The notes: generated by a model not told the origin, from the sequence alone. Shown: positions 1 through 9,107, counted from the stretch's first letter. The stretch: DNA of 64,000 nt from Microbacterium lacus (GCF_002812805.1 NZ_NMUM01000044.1:186001-250000); one strand, 5' to 3'. Numbers and translations are program-made.

Positions 1-209
1 TCGAGCTTCTGCTCGTCGGGCAGAGCGAAGAACGCGCGGGATGTCGACAGCAGGCGCGCCTGCAGGTCGTCGGGGATGCCGTGACCCACGAGGGTGAAAA
101 AGCCCACCTCGTGCGTCGCGCGGCGCAGCTCGTCACGGAATTGCTCGGCCGCCGCCGGACCCTGGTCGAGCAGCGAGAGGTCGAGAACGGGAATGGGCGT
201 GGCACTCAT
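1..209 (-). CDS. 2-oxoglutarate/Fe(II) oxygenase, N-terminal part (truncated by window edge)
   Basis: About 69 codons of a minus-strand gene enter the window; the 3' end lies to the left. The protein begins MSATPIPVLDLSLL and continues through EVGFFTLVGHGIPDD and SRAFFALPDEQK. This is the typical N-terminal (DIOX_N) region of the isopenicillin-N-synthase-like 2-oxoglutarate-dependent oxygenases: an IPVLDLS strand, then GFF.LVGHGI, then a helix ending in FF.LP...K. The metal ligands (HxD...H) lie outside the window, so activity cannot be judged. It is divergent from the siderophore-interacting protein gene. The family call is fairly sure; the substrate is unknown. Confidence 0.75.
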   Translation of the reverse strand, partial: MSATPIPVLDLSLLDQGPAAAEQFRDELRRATHEVGFFTLVGHGIPDDLQARLLSTSRAFFALPDEQKL

Positions 210-327
210 GCATACGACGCTAATTCGCTGCGGGCGGGATACGGCGAATTGTTTCAGAGAGTGACGCTCGCGCGGCACGTGCAGGCGTCATCCGCAAACG
301 GCCCACCGTCCACGTGAGCGGTAGCTG

Positions 328-339
328 TAGCGTCGAGGG
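328..339 (+). promoter_or_regulatory. Leaderless-type -10 box for the siderophore-interacting protein gene
   Basis: TAGCGT at 328-333, then 6 nt, then the ATG at 340. Transcription would start at or next to the start codon, so no ribosome binding site is expected. Confidence 0.55.
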
Positions 340-1110
340 ATGGCCCTCGCATCCCGCACGTCCAGCCGTTCACCGCGACCCGCTATCGACCTCACTGTCG
401 TGGCGAGCACGTGGCTCACTCCGCAGCTGGTGCGCGTGACGCTCGGGGGAACAGGATTCACGCAGTTCGAGGATCGGCCCGAGACCGACAAGTACGTCAA
501 GCTCATGTTCACGGATGCTGACTCGCTCATCGTCACGCGGACCTACACGGTGCGTCGGGTGGACCACGAGGCACAGACGCTCGACATCGACTTCGTCGTG
601 CACGGGGACGACGGCCTGGCGGGGCCGTGGGCGGCTGCTGCGGAGCCGGGTGCGACGCTTCGGCTAATGGGCCCGGGCGGCGGTTACGCGCCCAACCCCG
701 AGGCATCCTGGTACCTGTACTTGGGTGATCTCTCGGCCGTGCCGGCCATCGCCGCCGCGCTCGAGGCGCTGCCCACCGATGCCGTCGGGGTCGCCTATAT
801 CGAGGTCGATTCGGACGATACCGCCCTCGCCCTCGAAGCGCCCGCGGGTGTGGAAGTGCACTGGGTCGTCAACACCGACCACGCCCCGGAAGCACTCGCC
901 GACCGCGTTCGTGGCATGCCGTGGCGCGAGGGTTCGGTCGACGTCTTCGCCCACGGAGAGCGCGAATCGATGAAGGCCCTTCGCCGCGCGTTGTTCGAAG
1001 ACCGTGGGCTCGACCGTGGCCAGGTCTCGCTCTCGGGTTACTGGGCGCGCGGGCGGACGGAAGACCGCTTCCAGGCCGAGAAGCGTGAGCCGATCGGCCA
1101 GATCCTGTAA
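340..1110 (+). CDS. Siderophore-interacting protein (FAD/NAD(P)H ferric-siderophore reductase family)
   Basis: 256 aa, the usual length for the family. These cytoplasmic flavoproteins reduce ferric siderophores to release iron. An N-terminal FAD-binding barrel covers about residues 15-125, with the flavin-type TYTVRR motif near residue 67. The C-terminal SIP domain contains YLYLGDLSAVPAI and ends with the family signature GYWARGRTEDRF followed by a short tail. The gene stands alone: its upstream neighbour is divergent and luxS is convergent. I found no clear DtxR box in front of it, so iron control is only expected from the family. Start ATG is supported by a -10 box 6 nt upstream. Confidence 0.88.
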   Translation: MALASRTSSRSPRPAIDLTVVASTWLTPQLVRVTLGGTGFTQFEDRPETDKYVKLMFTDADSLIVTRTYTVRRVDHEAQTLDIDFVVHGDDGLAGPWAAAAEPGATLRLMGPGGGYAPNPEASWYLYLGDLSAVPAIAAALEALPTDAVGVAYIEVDSDDTALALEAPAGVEVHWVVNTDHAPEALADRVRGMPWREGSVDVFAHGERESMKALRRALFEDRGLDRGQVSLSGYWARGRTEDRFQAEKREPIGQIL

Positions 1111-1129
1111 CTGCGCGCCTGCCGTGCGT

Positions 1130-1603
1130 TCAGACGCCGACGCGGGCGAAAGCGTCCTGACTGATGCCCTGATCGAGCACGACCTTCGCCCACTCGCGGG
1201 CGCTGTGCAGCGAGTGGTCGCGGAAGTTGCCGCACTCGATCGCCGAGACACCGGGGATGTCGGCCTCGACGGCTTCGTCGGCGATGAAGCGCAAGCTGCC
1301 GGTCAGAGCGGCCACGACATCCGGAATCTCGGGTTCGCCCCACATCAGCAGGTGGAAACCGGTGCGGCACCCGAACGGCGAGATGTCGATCACGCCGTCG
1401 ATGCGGTCGCGCAAGAGTCCCGCGAGCATGTGCTCGAGCGTGTGCAGACCCGCGGTGGGGATCTCGCCCGCATTGGGCTGCACGAGACGCACGTCGAAGT
1501 TCGTGATCGTGCCCCCGCCCGGTCCGTGCTCAACACCGATGCGGCGCACGTACGGGGCGAGCACGGCGGTGTGGTCCAGCGTGAAGCTCTCGATCTCGGC
1601 CAT
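1130..1603 (-). CDS. luxS: S-ribosylhomocysteine lyase LuxS
   Basis: 157 aa, full length. It cleaves S-ribosylhomocysteine to homocysteine and DPD, the precursor of autoinducer-2. Visible metal and catalytic residues: HTLEH at residues 54-58 (H54 and H58 bind metal, E57 is the general base), C79 in GCRTGF (catalytic cysteine) and C124 in ECGNF (third metal ligand). It is the last gene of a five-gene minus-strand operon; its ATG overlaps the stop of the aminotransferase (TAATG), and a strong AAGGAGG ribosome site lies inside the end of that gene. With metQNI upstream, the context favours homocysteine and methionine recycling over dedicated signalling. Confidence 0.96.
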   Translation of the reverse strand: MAEIESFTLDHTAVLAPYVRRIGVEHGPGGGTITNFDVRLVQPNAGEIPTAGLHTLEHMLAGLLRDRIDGVIDISPFGCRTGFHLLMWGEPEIPDVVAALTGSLRFIADEAVEADIPGVSAIECGNFRDHSLHSAREWAKVVLDQGISQDAFARVGV

Positions 1604-2772
1604 TAGTTCCTCCTTGCGAACGCGGCGAGGCGCTCGATCAATTCTCGCAGCGTGTTCTCATCGTGCACGAGTCCGAGGCGGATGTGCCCGCGTCCCCGGG
1701 TGCCGAAGCCATCCCCGGGCGCGACGGCGACTCGCGCCTCGTCCCGAAGCCGCCGGGCGAAGTCGACGGCGTCCTGATCTCCGGGCAGGCGAACCCAGAC
1801 GAAGAATGTGCCCTCGGGCGCCGCGACATCCCATCCGATTGCGCGCAGACCATCGACCACGACGTCGCGTCGGCGCTGATACAGCGCGACGAGGTCTGCG
1901 GCGGCGGATTGATCACCCTCGAGCGCGACGGCGGCGGCCTCTTGCGTGGCCCCGAACATGGTGCTGAACGCATGGGACTGGTACCGCTTCATAGCGGCGA
2001 TGATCGAGGCATTGCCGGCGGCGAACCCGACGCGCCATCCGGCCATGCTGTACGTCTTCGACAGGGTTTGCACCTCGACCGTGACGTCGAATTCGCGGTC
2101 GATGCCGAGCGCCGACAGAGGGCGATTGCCGTCGAATCCGAGCGATGAGTACGCGAAGTCGTGCACGAAAGCGGCGCCCGTGCGCTTCGCGAAACCGACG
2201 GCCGCCTCGAGGGTGGCGCGTGAGGCGAGGGCCCCGGTCGGATTGTTCGGGTAGTTCAGCACCAGGACGCTGGCCGCCGAGACATCCGCGAGCGCGTCGA
2301 AGTCCGGCTGATAGCGCGGTGGTTCGAGAGGGAGAGGGACAACGGATGCCCCGGCCAGGTCGGCCGCGGAGGTGTAGATCGGATAGCCGGGGTCAGGCAG
2401 CACGACGTTCGTGCCCGGATCCGCGATCGCGAGGACCGCCGCCATGAAGCCCTCGTGCGAGCCGTGGAAGATCGCGACCTCGGTCTCGGGGTCGACCCCG
2501 ACGCCGTGATCCTCGCGGTATCGGAGCGAGATCGCCTCGCGGACGCTGGGGCGACCGGCGTACGACGGGTACCGGTGGTTGCGGGGATCGGCGACCTCGT
2601 GCTGCATCGCCGCGACGATGTGCTCGGGCGTCGGCTGATCCGGGTTGCCCTTCGAGACATCGATCACCGCCGGGCCGGGCTCGGCGGCGAGGCGCGCGAT
2701 CTCGCGGTCCATCCCTCCCCAGAAGTTGACCGGCAGGCCCGCGACGCGGGCGGCGGGGGTGAATTCGCTCAC
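1603..2772 (-). CDS. PLP-dependent class I/II aminotransferase (methionine operon)
   Basis: 389 aa. A fold-type I aminotransferase with the YPNNPTG motif in the central domain and the Schiff-base lysine in [16 protein letters not shown] start 3 nt after the metI stop, and its own stop overlaps the luxS start, so it is translationally locked between methionine uptake and LuxS. This makes a sulfur amino acid or its 2-oxo acid a plausible substrate, for example transamination linked to methionine salvage. Sequence alone cannot separate it from aspartate- or alanine-type enzymes, and it does not look like a MalY/PatB C-S lyase. Confidence 0.85.
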   Translation of the reverse strand: MSEFTPAARVAGLPVNFWGGMDREIARLAAEPGPAVIDVSKGNPDQPTPEHIVAAMQHEVADPRNHRYPSYAGRPSVREAISLRYREDHGVGVDPETEVAIFHGSHEGFMAAVLAIADPGTNVVLPDPGYPIYTSAADLAGASVVPLPLEPPRYQPDFDALADVSAASVLVLNYPNNPTGALASRATLEAAVGFAKRTGAAFVHDFAYSSLGFDGNRPLSALGIDREFDVTVEVQTLSKTYSMAGWRVGFAAGNASIIAAMKRYQSHAFSTMFGATQEAAAVALEGDQSAAADLVALYQRRRDVVVDGLRAIGWDVAAPEGTFFVWVRLPGDQDAVDFARRLRDEARVAVAPGDGFGTRGRGHIRLGLVHDENTLRELIERLAAFARRN

Positions 2773-2775
2773 GGC

Positions 2776-3444
2776 CTACCGCCTCCGGTAACGCCGGGCC
2801 ACGCCCGTGCCGATCGTCTGCAGGCCCTGCACCAGGATGATCAGGGTCACGCAGGTGATGACCATCGCGAAGCCGTCATAGCGCTGGTAGCCGTACGACA
2901 GGGCCAGGTCACCAATTCCGCCGGCGCCGACGGTTCCGGCCATGGCCGTGGCATCAACGAGTCCCACGCTCGCAATGGTCAAGGCCAGGATCAGAGAGCT
3001 GCGGGCCTCGGGCAGCAAGAAGCGCCAGAAGATCTGGAACGGCGATGCACCCATGGCACGCGCGGCCTCGATCACTCCCTGCGGGACCTCGAGCAGCGAG
3101 TTCTCGACGAGTCGACCGATGTACGGTGCGATCATCACCGTCAGGGGCACGATCGCAGCCCACACGCCGATGCTCGTGCCGACGAGCAGGCGCGTGAACG
3201 GCAGGATCGCGACCAACAGGATGATGAACGGTAACGAGCGGATGAGGTTGACGACGATCCCGAGGATCAGGTTGACGGGACGGTTGGGCAGCACGCCCCC
3301 GGGCCGCGTCAGCGCCAGGACCGTGCCGATCGCGATGCCGAGCACCGAGCCGAGGGCGAGTGCGACGCCGAGCATCTGCAGCGTCTCGCCGAGCGCCGTC
3401 AGGAAGATCTCGGGCGTAATGAGCGTCCACTTGTCGTCGTTCAT
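2776..3444 (-). CDS. metI: Methionine ABC transporter permease MetI
   Basis: 222 aa with about five hydrophobic segments, the standard size for MetI. It carries the EAA-type cytoplasmic loop IEAARAMGASPFQIFWRFLLPEA, which contacts the ATPase MetN. The start ATG overlaps the metN stop as ATGA and is preceded by GAGGAGGT about 8 nt upstream. It forms the membrane channel of the D/L-methionine importer with MetN and MetQ, whose genes directly precede it in the same operon. Confidence 0.93.
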   Translation of the reverse strand: MNDDKWTLITPEIFLTALGETLQMLGVALALGSVLGIAIGTVLALTRPGGVLPNRPVNLILGIVVNLIRSLPFIILLVAILPFTRLLVGTSIGVWAAIVPLTVMIAPYIGRLVENSLLEVPQGVIEAARAMGASPFQIFWRFLLPEARSSLILALTIASVGLVDATAMAGTVGAGGIGDLALSYGYQRYDGFAMVITCVTLIILVQGLQTIGTGVARRYRRR

Positions 3445-4472
3445 CCCACGACCTCCTCGACGTGCGCCACGCGGCCCTCGAGGAACGCGTGCGCCGCGGC
3501 GACCTGCTCGGGCGAGCCCGTGACCTTCAGGATCATCTGCCCGACCGTGTGATTGCGGATCTCGGTCATGTCGGCGTGCAGCATGTTGATCGAGACGCCG
3601 ATGCCGGTGATCAGGTCCGAGACGAGGGGCTGCGTGACCTGGTCGTCCACGAGCAGCAGACGCCAGAGGCCGTCGCCGCCCAGGTGTTCGACGACGCGTT
3701 GCGGGATCCCCTGCGGGATGACGGTGGTTACGAAATCGCGGGTGATGTCGGCCTTCGGGTGCAGGAAGGTCTCGAGCACGGTGCCCTGTTCGACGACCTC
3801 GCCCGCGGCCATCACGGCGACTTCTTCGGCGAGGTCCTTGATGACGTCCATCTCGTGCGTGACGACGAGGATCGTCGTGCCGTACTCGCGGTTGATGCTC
3901 CGCAGCAGCTCGATGATCTGACCCGTGGTCGTGGGGTCGAGGGCGCTGGTGGCCTCGTCCGACAGCAGGATCGTGGGGTTGCGCACGAGCGCCCGCGCGA
4001 TGCCGACGCGCTGCTTCTGCCCGCCCGAAAGCTCGCCCGCGTGGTTGTCGGCCTTGTCGCCGAGCCCGACGAACTCGAGCACCTCTTCGGCCCGGGCCCG
4101 GGCGGCGGCCTTGCCAACGCCGTCGAGACGGAGGGGAAGGGCGACGTTGTCGCGCACCTTGACCGTCTCGAGCAGGTTGAACTGCTGGAAGATCATGCCG
4201 GTGCGCTTCTGGGCCGTGCGCAGGCGTGATCCCTGGAGAGATCCGACATCGATGCCGTCGACGACGACGCGACCGGATGTCGGATGCTCGAGGCCGTTCA
4301 CCAGCCGGATCAGCGTCGACTTGCCCGCACCGCTGTATCCGATGACGCCGTAGATCGTGCCCGGCGCGATGTCGAGTGAAACGCCGCGAAGGGCCGCGGT
4401 GTCCGCGGCCCTTCCGGTGAAGGTCTTCGAGACATCCTCGAAGACGATCCTTCCCTCTGTGGGAGTGCTCAA
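3441..4472 (-). CDS. metN: Methionine ABC transporter ATP-binding protein MetN
   Basis: 343 aa. Walker A GYSGAGKST, Q-loop FQQFNLL, ABC signature LSGGQKQR, Walker B ILLSDEATSALD and switch histidine VVTHE are all present. The C-terminal ~80 residues form the NIL domain, which binds methionine and gives transinhibition in characterised MetN proteins. The start is TTG, overlapping the metQ stop (TTGA), so translation is coupled to metQ. Confidence 0.95.
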   Translation of the reverse strand: MSTPTEGRIVFEDVSKTFTGRAADTAALRGVSLDIAPGTIYGVIGYSGAGKSTLIRLVNGLEHPTSGRVVVDGIDVGSLQGSRLRTAQKRTGMIFQQFNLLETVKVRDNVALPLRLDGVGKAAARARAEEVLEFVGLGDKADNHAGELSGGQKQRVGIARALVRNPTILLSDEATSALDPTTTGQIIELLRSINREYGTTILVVTHEMDVIKDLAEEVAVMAAGEVVEQGTVLETFLHPKADITRDFVTTVIPQGIPQRVVEHLGGDGLWRLLLVDDQVTQPLVSDLITGIGVSINMLHADMTEIRNHTVGQMILKVTGSPEQVAAAHAFLEGRVAHVEEVVG

Positions 4473-5317
4473 CTGAACCAGGCCGGCAGGTTGTACCCGT
4501 CGTACTGCGAGTTCGACTCGATGTATTCGATGAACTCGGGCGACTCGTAGGCAGCCTTGATGGCGAGCGCCCAGTCCGACTCGAGGTCGTCCGCACGCAC
4601 GGTCACGACATTCGAGAACTCGATGGGCTGGTCTTCGAGAGCAAGCGCGTCGTCGTATTCCAGGCCACCGGCCACGATGAAGTTGCCCTGGATTGTGGCG
4701 TAGTCCACGTCCTGCAGCGCCGGCACCTGCTGCGCGTTCTCGATCGGGGTGATGTCGAGGTTCTTGGGGTTCGACGTGATGATCGACAGGTCGGCCGTGT
4801 TGGGGTCGTCGACGTCGTCGAAGTCGATCCAGCCGATGTCGCGCAGGATCAGAAGGCCGCGGTAGAGGTTCGCGGGCGAGTTCGGAACCGTGACGGTCGC
4901 GCCATCCTGAACGTCGTCGATCGACGTCGACTTGCCACCGAACAGTGCCATGCGCGGCGTCGGAATCTGCACGAGTGCGGCGTTGTCGATGCCCTCTTGG
5001 GCATTCACGAAGTCCATGTACACGGGGTGCTGCATGATGTTCGCGTCGATCTCGCCCGTCGACACGGCGACATTCACGACGATGCCATCGGTGAAGTCCA
5101 CGGACTCGACGCCGTAGCCCTCGTCCTCGAGGATCGGCAGGATGCCCTCTTCGAACATCTGCTGGTAGGGGCCGGGGTTAAAGCCGATCTTGAGTTCGGT
5201 CTTCTCGGCCGCCGGGGCGCCGGACTCGGACGTCGTCGCTCCCCCGCTGCACGCGGCCGTCGTCAGGACCAGTGCCGCGGTGGCGGCGCCGAGCAGGGCG
5301 GTACGGATGAGCTTCAT
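4469..5317 (-). CDS. metQ: Methionine-binding lipoprotein MetQ
   Basis: 282 aa. The signal peptide ends in a lipobox, VLTTAAC, with the lipidated cysteine at residue 23. The mature part is the NlpA-type periplasmic-binding fold (ELKIGFNPGPYQQMFEEGI; repeated GNFIVAGGLEYDDAL-like blocks near the C-terminus). The chosen start has an AAGGACG ribosome site about 4 nt upstream; a longer in-frame reading would run through the upstream tandem repeats and is unlikely. First gene of the metQ-metN-metI-aminotransferase-luxS operon. Confidence 0.94.
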   Translation of the reverse strand: MKLIRTALLGAATAALVLTTAACSGGATTSESGAPAAEKTELKIGFNPGPYQQMFEEGILPILEDEGYGVESVDFTDGIVVNVAVSTGEIDANIMQHPVYMDFVNAQEGIDNAALVQIPTPRMALFGGKSTSIDDVQDGATVTVPNSPANLYRGLLILRDIGWIDFDDVDDPNTADLSIITSNPKNLDITPIENAQQVPALQDVDYATIQGNFIVAGGLEYDDALALEDQPIEFSNVVTVRADDLESDWALAIKAAYESPEFIEYIESNSQYDGYNLPAWFS

Positions 5318-5330
5318 GGTCGTCCTTTTT

Positions 5331-5386
5331 TGTGATGGTGCGGGGGTGTCGTGATGGTGCGGGGGTGTTGTGATGCTGTGAGGTGT
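5331..5386 (-). repeat. Three tandem 19-nt repeats in the metQ leader
   Basis: Two near-identical 19-nt units (5331-5349 and 5350-5368) with the plus-strand core GTGATGGTGCGGGGGTGT, and a third degenerate unit (5369-5386). They lie 14 nt before the metQ start on the coding side. They could be tandem regulator sites or simple slippage. No SAM-riboswitch core was recognised here. Confidence 0.6.
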
Positions 5387-5399
5387 GCGCGATGCCAAT

Positions 5400-5414
5400 C
5401 CCAGGGTTCCTGGG
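5400..5414. promoter_or_regulatory. 15-nt inverted repeat upstream of metQ
   Basis: CCCAGGGTTCCTGGG: 6-nt perfect arms around 3 nt, about 85 nt upstream of metQ. A possible operator for a dimeric regulator; no family can be assigned. Confidence 0.35.
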
Positions 5415-5507
5415 ACACCGGCGCGCTGAAAACCGTAACCGGCAGAGCGCCCGGGCGCGGATTCGCGTCGTCACACTCGGCAACACAGCCGTTCGGACGG
5501 CCCCGAT

Positions 5508-6738
5508 TCAGACGATGACCACGGCGCGCGCGTCGGCCTCCTGCGGCGTGAACAGGGTCAGGCCGGAGCGCTCACGGAATGTGTCGCCCCGGTATTCGCT
5601 CGGGAAGTACCCGCGCTCCTGCAGCTCCGGCACGAGAAGTTCGAGCATGTTCGACATCCCGGCCCCGACGTTCGGCGGATCGAAGTTGAACCCGTCACAG
5701 GCGCGTGCCTCGAACCAGTCGATCATGGTCTCGGCGACCGATGCCGGGGTACCCACGAGCGATTGGTGGCCGGTAGACCGCGACATCTTGATCATCAATT
5801 CGCGCAGCGTGAGTTCAGACGCCATCGCGCGGAACAGCCGCCACCGCTCCATCCGGTGCGGGCTGTCGCCGAGGCGCTCCGCAGGGATCAACTCATCGAC
5901 ATCGAGGTCGCTCACGTCGACGTCGAGCAGCCCGCTGACGAGCGCGCGTCCGTTCGTATCGGTGACACACTCATCCAGCTCGGCGGCGATCTCTTCCGCC
6001 TCCGCCATTGTCCGACCGACGATCGGGATGATGCCGGGCAGGACTTTGACCCGCTCCGGGTCGCGCCCCTTCGTCGCGAGGAGCTTTTTGTAGTCGGCGT
6101 ACCAGGCGATCGCGCCTGCCTTCTCGGGCTGCACGGCGTAGATGATGTCCGCGTACGTGGATCCCAGTTCGATTCCCGCCGGCGACTGACCGGCCTGAAC
6201 GAGCACGGGCCGGTCCTGGGGGGAACGCGGGATATTGGTCGGGCCCTGAACGCGAAAGTGCGCACCGACGTGGTCGATGTCGTGCACGCGATCGTTGTCG
6301 ATCCACTGGCCGCCCACCTTGTCGTCGATGATGGCGTCGCGGTCCCAGCTGTCCCAGAGCTTTGTGACCACGTCGACGAACTCCATCGCACGCTCGTAGC
6401 GGGAAGACTTCTCGGGCATCTCGTCACGGCCGAAGTTCTGGTTGCCACTCACCGACGTGACGATGTTCCATCCCGCTCGGCCGCCCGAGAGCTGATCGAG
6501 GTTGCCGAATTGGCGTGCCACCGTGAACGGTTCCGACCAGGTCGTCGATGCTGTGCCGATCATCCCGATCTTCTCGGTGAAGCCGATCGATTCCGGCGCG
6601 CTCGGCGGCCTGGGCCATGTCGCGGACGTGAGCGAGAGAGCCGATGTCGGCGGTTCGACTCTGTGGATGACGCCAGGCGTCGTTCGCATAGCCGAACGCG
6701 GCCATGAACATCGTGAGCGTCATCCTGCGTTCGGTCAT
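5508..6738 (-). pseudogene. NtaA/SnaA/DszA-type flavin-dependent monooxygenase, broken by an internal out-of-frame deletion
   Basis: The protein starts at 6738 (GAGGAG ribosome site) as MTERRMTLTMFMAAFGYAND...DMAQAAERAG, the normal beginning of this family. Near 6585-6600 the match jumps to another frame, which continues IGFTEKIGMIGTASTTWSEPF to the stop at 5508. The stretch the family normally has between AERAG and TEKIG (roughly 35-37 residues, the FVFLADGL...FEPLTLLSALA part) is missing, and the two halves are out of frame. A shorter protein could only start downstream and would lack strand and helix 1 of the barrel. Location next to metQNI fits an old role in sulfur-source scavenging. Confidence 0.8.
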
Positions 6739-6872
6739 CCGCCGTCTCCTCGTTGATCGCGACAGTCGGCTCCGTCGCCGCCCGATCAGTTCCGCACACC
6801 CGGGATGGGCGGTCAACGGGGTATTCCGGGTGACGAAAGGTCGGGATGTGCGTCGCCAGACGGAGGTCGGCA

Positions 6873-6884
6873 TAGCCTCGGTTC
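6873..6884 (+). promoter_or_regulatory. Leaderless-type -10 box for the GNAT gene
   Basis: TAGCCT at 6873-6878, 6 nt before the ATG at 6885. Confidence 0.5.
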
Positions 6885-7304
6885 ATGGACGCGCGCTTCC
6901 GCTTCTCGGACGATCCCGACGACATCGACCGCGAGCGTGTACACCACTGGCTGAGCGAGCAGGCCTACTGGGCGCTCGGGCGTGCGCGCGATGTTCAGGA
7001 CGCCGCCATCGACGCATCCCGCAACTTCGCGGTGATCGATACCGCGACGGGAGCGCAGGTCGCGTATGCCCGGGTCGTGACCGACGGCGTCACGTTCGCG
7101 TGGTTGTGTGATGTGTTCGTCGATCCTGAGGTGCGCGGTGAAGGCGTCGGCATCGGGCTGATCGCGGGTGTCGTTGCGGCCCTCGAACCCCTCGGGCTGC
7201 GTCGCATTCTGCTTGCGACGGCCGACGCGCACGGTCTGTACGAGAAGTTCGGTTTCGCCGCGCTCGTCCAGCCCGAGCGATGGATGGCGCGGCTGCAGGG
7301 CTGA
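6885..7304 (+). CDS. GNAT-family N-acetyltransferase
   Basis: 139 aa, a single GNAT domain. The acetyl-CoA pyrophosphate loop is seen as VRGEGVGIGLI (R/QxxGxG/A type) after the strand AWLCDVFVDPE, and the C-terminal block HGLYEKFGFAAL is the usual GNAT strand 5/helix 4 region. Substrate unknown. Single gene, convergent with the shikimate-dehydrogenase-like gene; a -10 box 6 nt before the ATG suggests a leaderless transcript. Confidence 0.88.
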   Translation: MDARFRFSDDPDDIDRERVHHWLSEQAYWALGRARDVQDAAIDASRNFAVIDTATGAQVAYARVVTDGVTFAWLCDVFVDPEVRGEGVGIGLIAGVVAALEPLGLRRILLATADAHGLYEKFGFAALVQPERWMARLQG

Positions 7305-7349
7305 CGCTCAGACGGCCGAGCGGGTGGTCAGGCGGCGCAGATCTCAGGC

Positions 7350-8168
7350 TCAGGCCGGTAGTCGCGAGAACGCGGCCGCGCGCTCGACCTGGTCGCGGGT
7401 GGGGACGACGCCCGTGTAGCGCTCGAACTGCCGGGCGGCCTGGAGAGCGACGACCTCGGCGCCCGAGATGACCGCGAGGTCCCGCTGGCGTGCCGCGCGG
7501 ATCAGCGGCGTCTCGGACGGGAATGCCACGACGTCGAAGACGGTGCTGGCGGCCGCGAGATGGTCGTCCGAGAACGACTGGGCGGAGGCATCCGCTCCCT
7601 CCATGCCGAGCGGGGTGACATTGACGAGCATCGCGTGCCCGGGCGCGGGATCCGTTGCGACCCAGCGGTACCCGTATTTGTCGGCGAGCGCGCGTCCGGC
7701 GGCCTCATTGCGCGCGAGCACCGTCAGGTCATCGAAGCCCGCGCCGCGGAACGCCGCGACGACGGCCTTGGCCATGCCGCCCGACCCCCGCACGAGCACC
7801 GACTGGGCCCGGTCGACGTCATGCTCGGACAGGAGGGCCTCGACGGCTTCGTAGTCGGTGTTGGACGCGGTGAGTGTGCCCGCATCGTTCACGATCGTGT
7901 TGACCGACTCGATCGCTTCCGCGGACGGCTCCATCGCGTCGACCAGCGGGATCACGGCCTCTTTGAACGGCATCGACACCGAGCAGCCGCGGATGCCGAA
8001 GGCCCGCACTCCCCCGATCGCGCCCGCGATGTCGTCGGTCGTGAAGGCCTTGTAGACGAAGTTCAGCCCGAGCTCGTCATAGAGGAAGTTGTGGAAGCGG
8101 GTGCCAAGGTTGGACGGACGGGCGGCCAGAGAAATGCACAGCGTCATGTCTTTGTTGAGGATCGGCAT
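7350..8168 (-). CDS. Shikimate dehydrogenase-like protein (SDH-L, HI0607 type)
   Basis: 272 aa, colinear with what I recall of the Haemophilus HI0607-type AroE paralogues: NKDMTLCISLAARPSN near the N-terminus in place of the canonical S.SP.IHN substrate motif, then CSVSMPFKE (catalytic Lys in K-E), ESVNTIVND, NTDYEA and a GSGGMAKAVVAAF nucleotide-binding loop. HI0607-type enzymes oxidise shikimate very slowly and their true role is unclear, so this is probably not the main AroE. It is divergent from the SDR gene at 8231. Confidence 0.85.
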   Translation of the reverse strand: MPILNKDMTLCISLAARPSNLGTRFHNFLYDELGLNFVYKAFTTDDIAGAIGGVRAFGIRGCSVSMPFKEAVIPLVDAMEPSAEAIESVNTIVNDAGTLTASNTDYEAVEALLSEHDVDRAQSVLVRGSGGMAKAVVAAFRGAGFDDLTVLARNEAAGRALADKYGYRWVATDPAPGHAMLVNVTPLGMEGADASAQSFSDDHLAAASTVFDVVAFPSETPLIRAARQRDLAVISGAEVVALQAARQFERYTGVVPTRDQVERAAAFSRLPA

Positions 8169-8230
8169 GGGTTCATTCTGCCGCCGTCTCGTCGGCGGAT
8201 GACAGGGTGGGCCCGAGAACCGGAGGCATC

Positions 8231-9025
8231 ATGCGTATCGATCTGTCGGGCAAGACCGCCCTGGTGACCGCGTCGACCTCGGGTATCGGGGCCGCGATCG
8301 CCAGCGGATTGAGGCGCGCGGGAGCGAGCGTCGTCGTCAACGGGCGCTCCGAGGCCAGCGTCGAACGGGCCGTTGCCGCGCTTCGCGCCGAAGACGGCGA
8401 GGGGACCGTGACGGGAATCGCGGCGGATGCGGCCGAAGCATCCGGCGCCGAGGCCCTCGTCGCGGGCGCGGGTGACGTGGATGTTCTCGTCAACAACCTG
8501 GGCATCTTTGGCGCGGCGCCCCCGCTCGAAATCGAAGACGACGAATGGCGTCGCTACTTCGAGACGAACGTCCTGTCGGCAGCCCGGCTCACACGCATGG
8601 TGCTGCCCGGCATGATCGCCCGCGGGTGGGGTCGTGTGCTCAACATCGCGAGCGATTCGGCGATCGTCATCCCCGCAGAGATGATCCAGTACGGGATGTC
8701 GAAGACCGCCCTGCTCGCGGTCTCGCGCGGATTCGCGAAGGCGGCGGCTGGCACCGGCGTGACGGTCAACGCCGTGATCGCCGGTCCCACCCACACGGGG
8801 GGCGTCGAGGAGTTCGTCTACGAACTCGTCGACCGCAGCCTTCCCTGGGACGAGGCCCAGCGTGAGTTCATGCGCACTGCGCGCCCGCAGTCGTTGCTGC
8901 AGCGACTGATCGAGCCCGAAGAGATCGCGAACATGGTCGTGTACCTCGCTTCACCCCTGGCCTCGGCGACGACCGGCGGGGCGCTCCGCGTGGACGGCGG
9001 GTACGTCGACTCGATCCTGCCGTGA
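8231..9025 (+). CDS. SDR-family NAD(P)-dependent oxidoreductase
   Basis: 264 aa, classical short-chain dehydrogenase. Cofactor motif TASTSGIGAAIA (TGxxxGxG type) at the N-terminus, NNLG block, catalytic Ser in ASDSA and YGMSK (YxxxK). The C-terminal GGALRVDGGY is typical of 3-oxoacyl-ACP-reductase-like members. The ATG at 8231 has GGAGG 5 nt upstream; an in-frame GTG at 8207 has none. Substrate unknown. Confidence 0.88.
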   Translation: MRIDLSGKTALVTASTSGIGAAIASGLRRAGASVVVNGRSEASVERAVAALRAEDGEGTVTGIAADAAEASGAEALVAGAGDVDVLVNNLGIFGAAPPLEIEDDEWRRYFETNVLSAARLTRMVLPGMIARGWGRVLNIASDSAIVIPAEMIQYGMSKTALLAVSRGFAKAAAGTGVTVNAVIAGPTHTGGVEEFVYELVDRSLPWDEAQREFMRTARPQSLLQRLIEPEEIANMVVYLASPLASATTGGALRVDGGYVDSILP

Positions 9026-9101
9026 TCGCACTGCAGGCGGCGCTGCAGGTCGCGCCGCAGACGGCCGTGTGGGCGCCGGGGACCCGCGCCGCCTGACGAT
9101 C

Positions 9102-9107
9102 TAGACT
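9102..9107 (+). promoter_or_regulatory. Probable -10 box of the DUF308-like gene
   Basis: TAGACT, 33 nt before the GTG start at 9141. Unlike several neighbours this would give a leader of about 27 nt. Confidence 0.4.

Noticed and set aside
5318..5507. SAM riboswitch upstream of metQ
   Set aside because: No recognisable SAM-I or SAM-IV core pairing; only tandem repeats and a short palindrome are visible.
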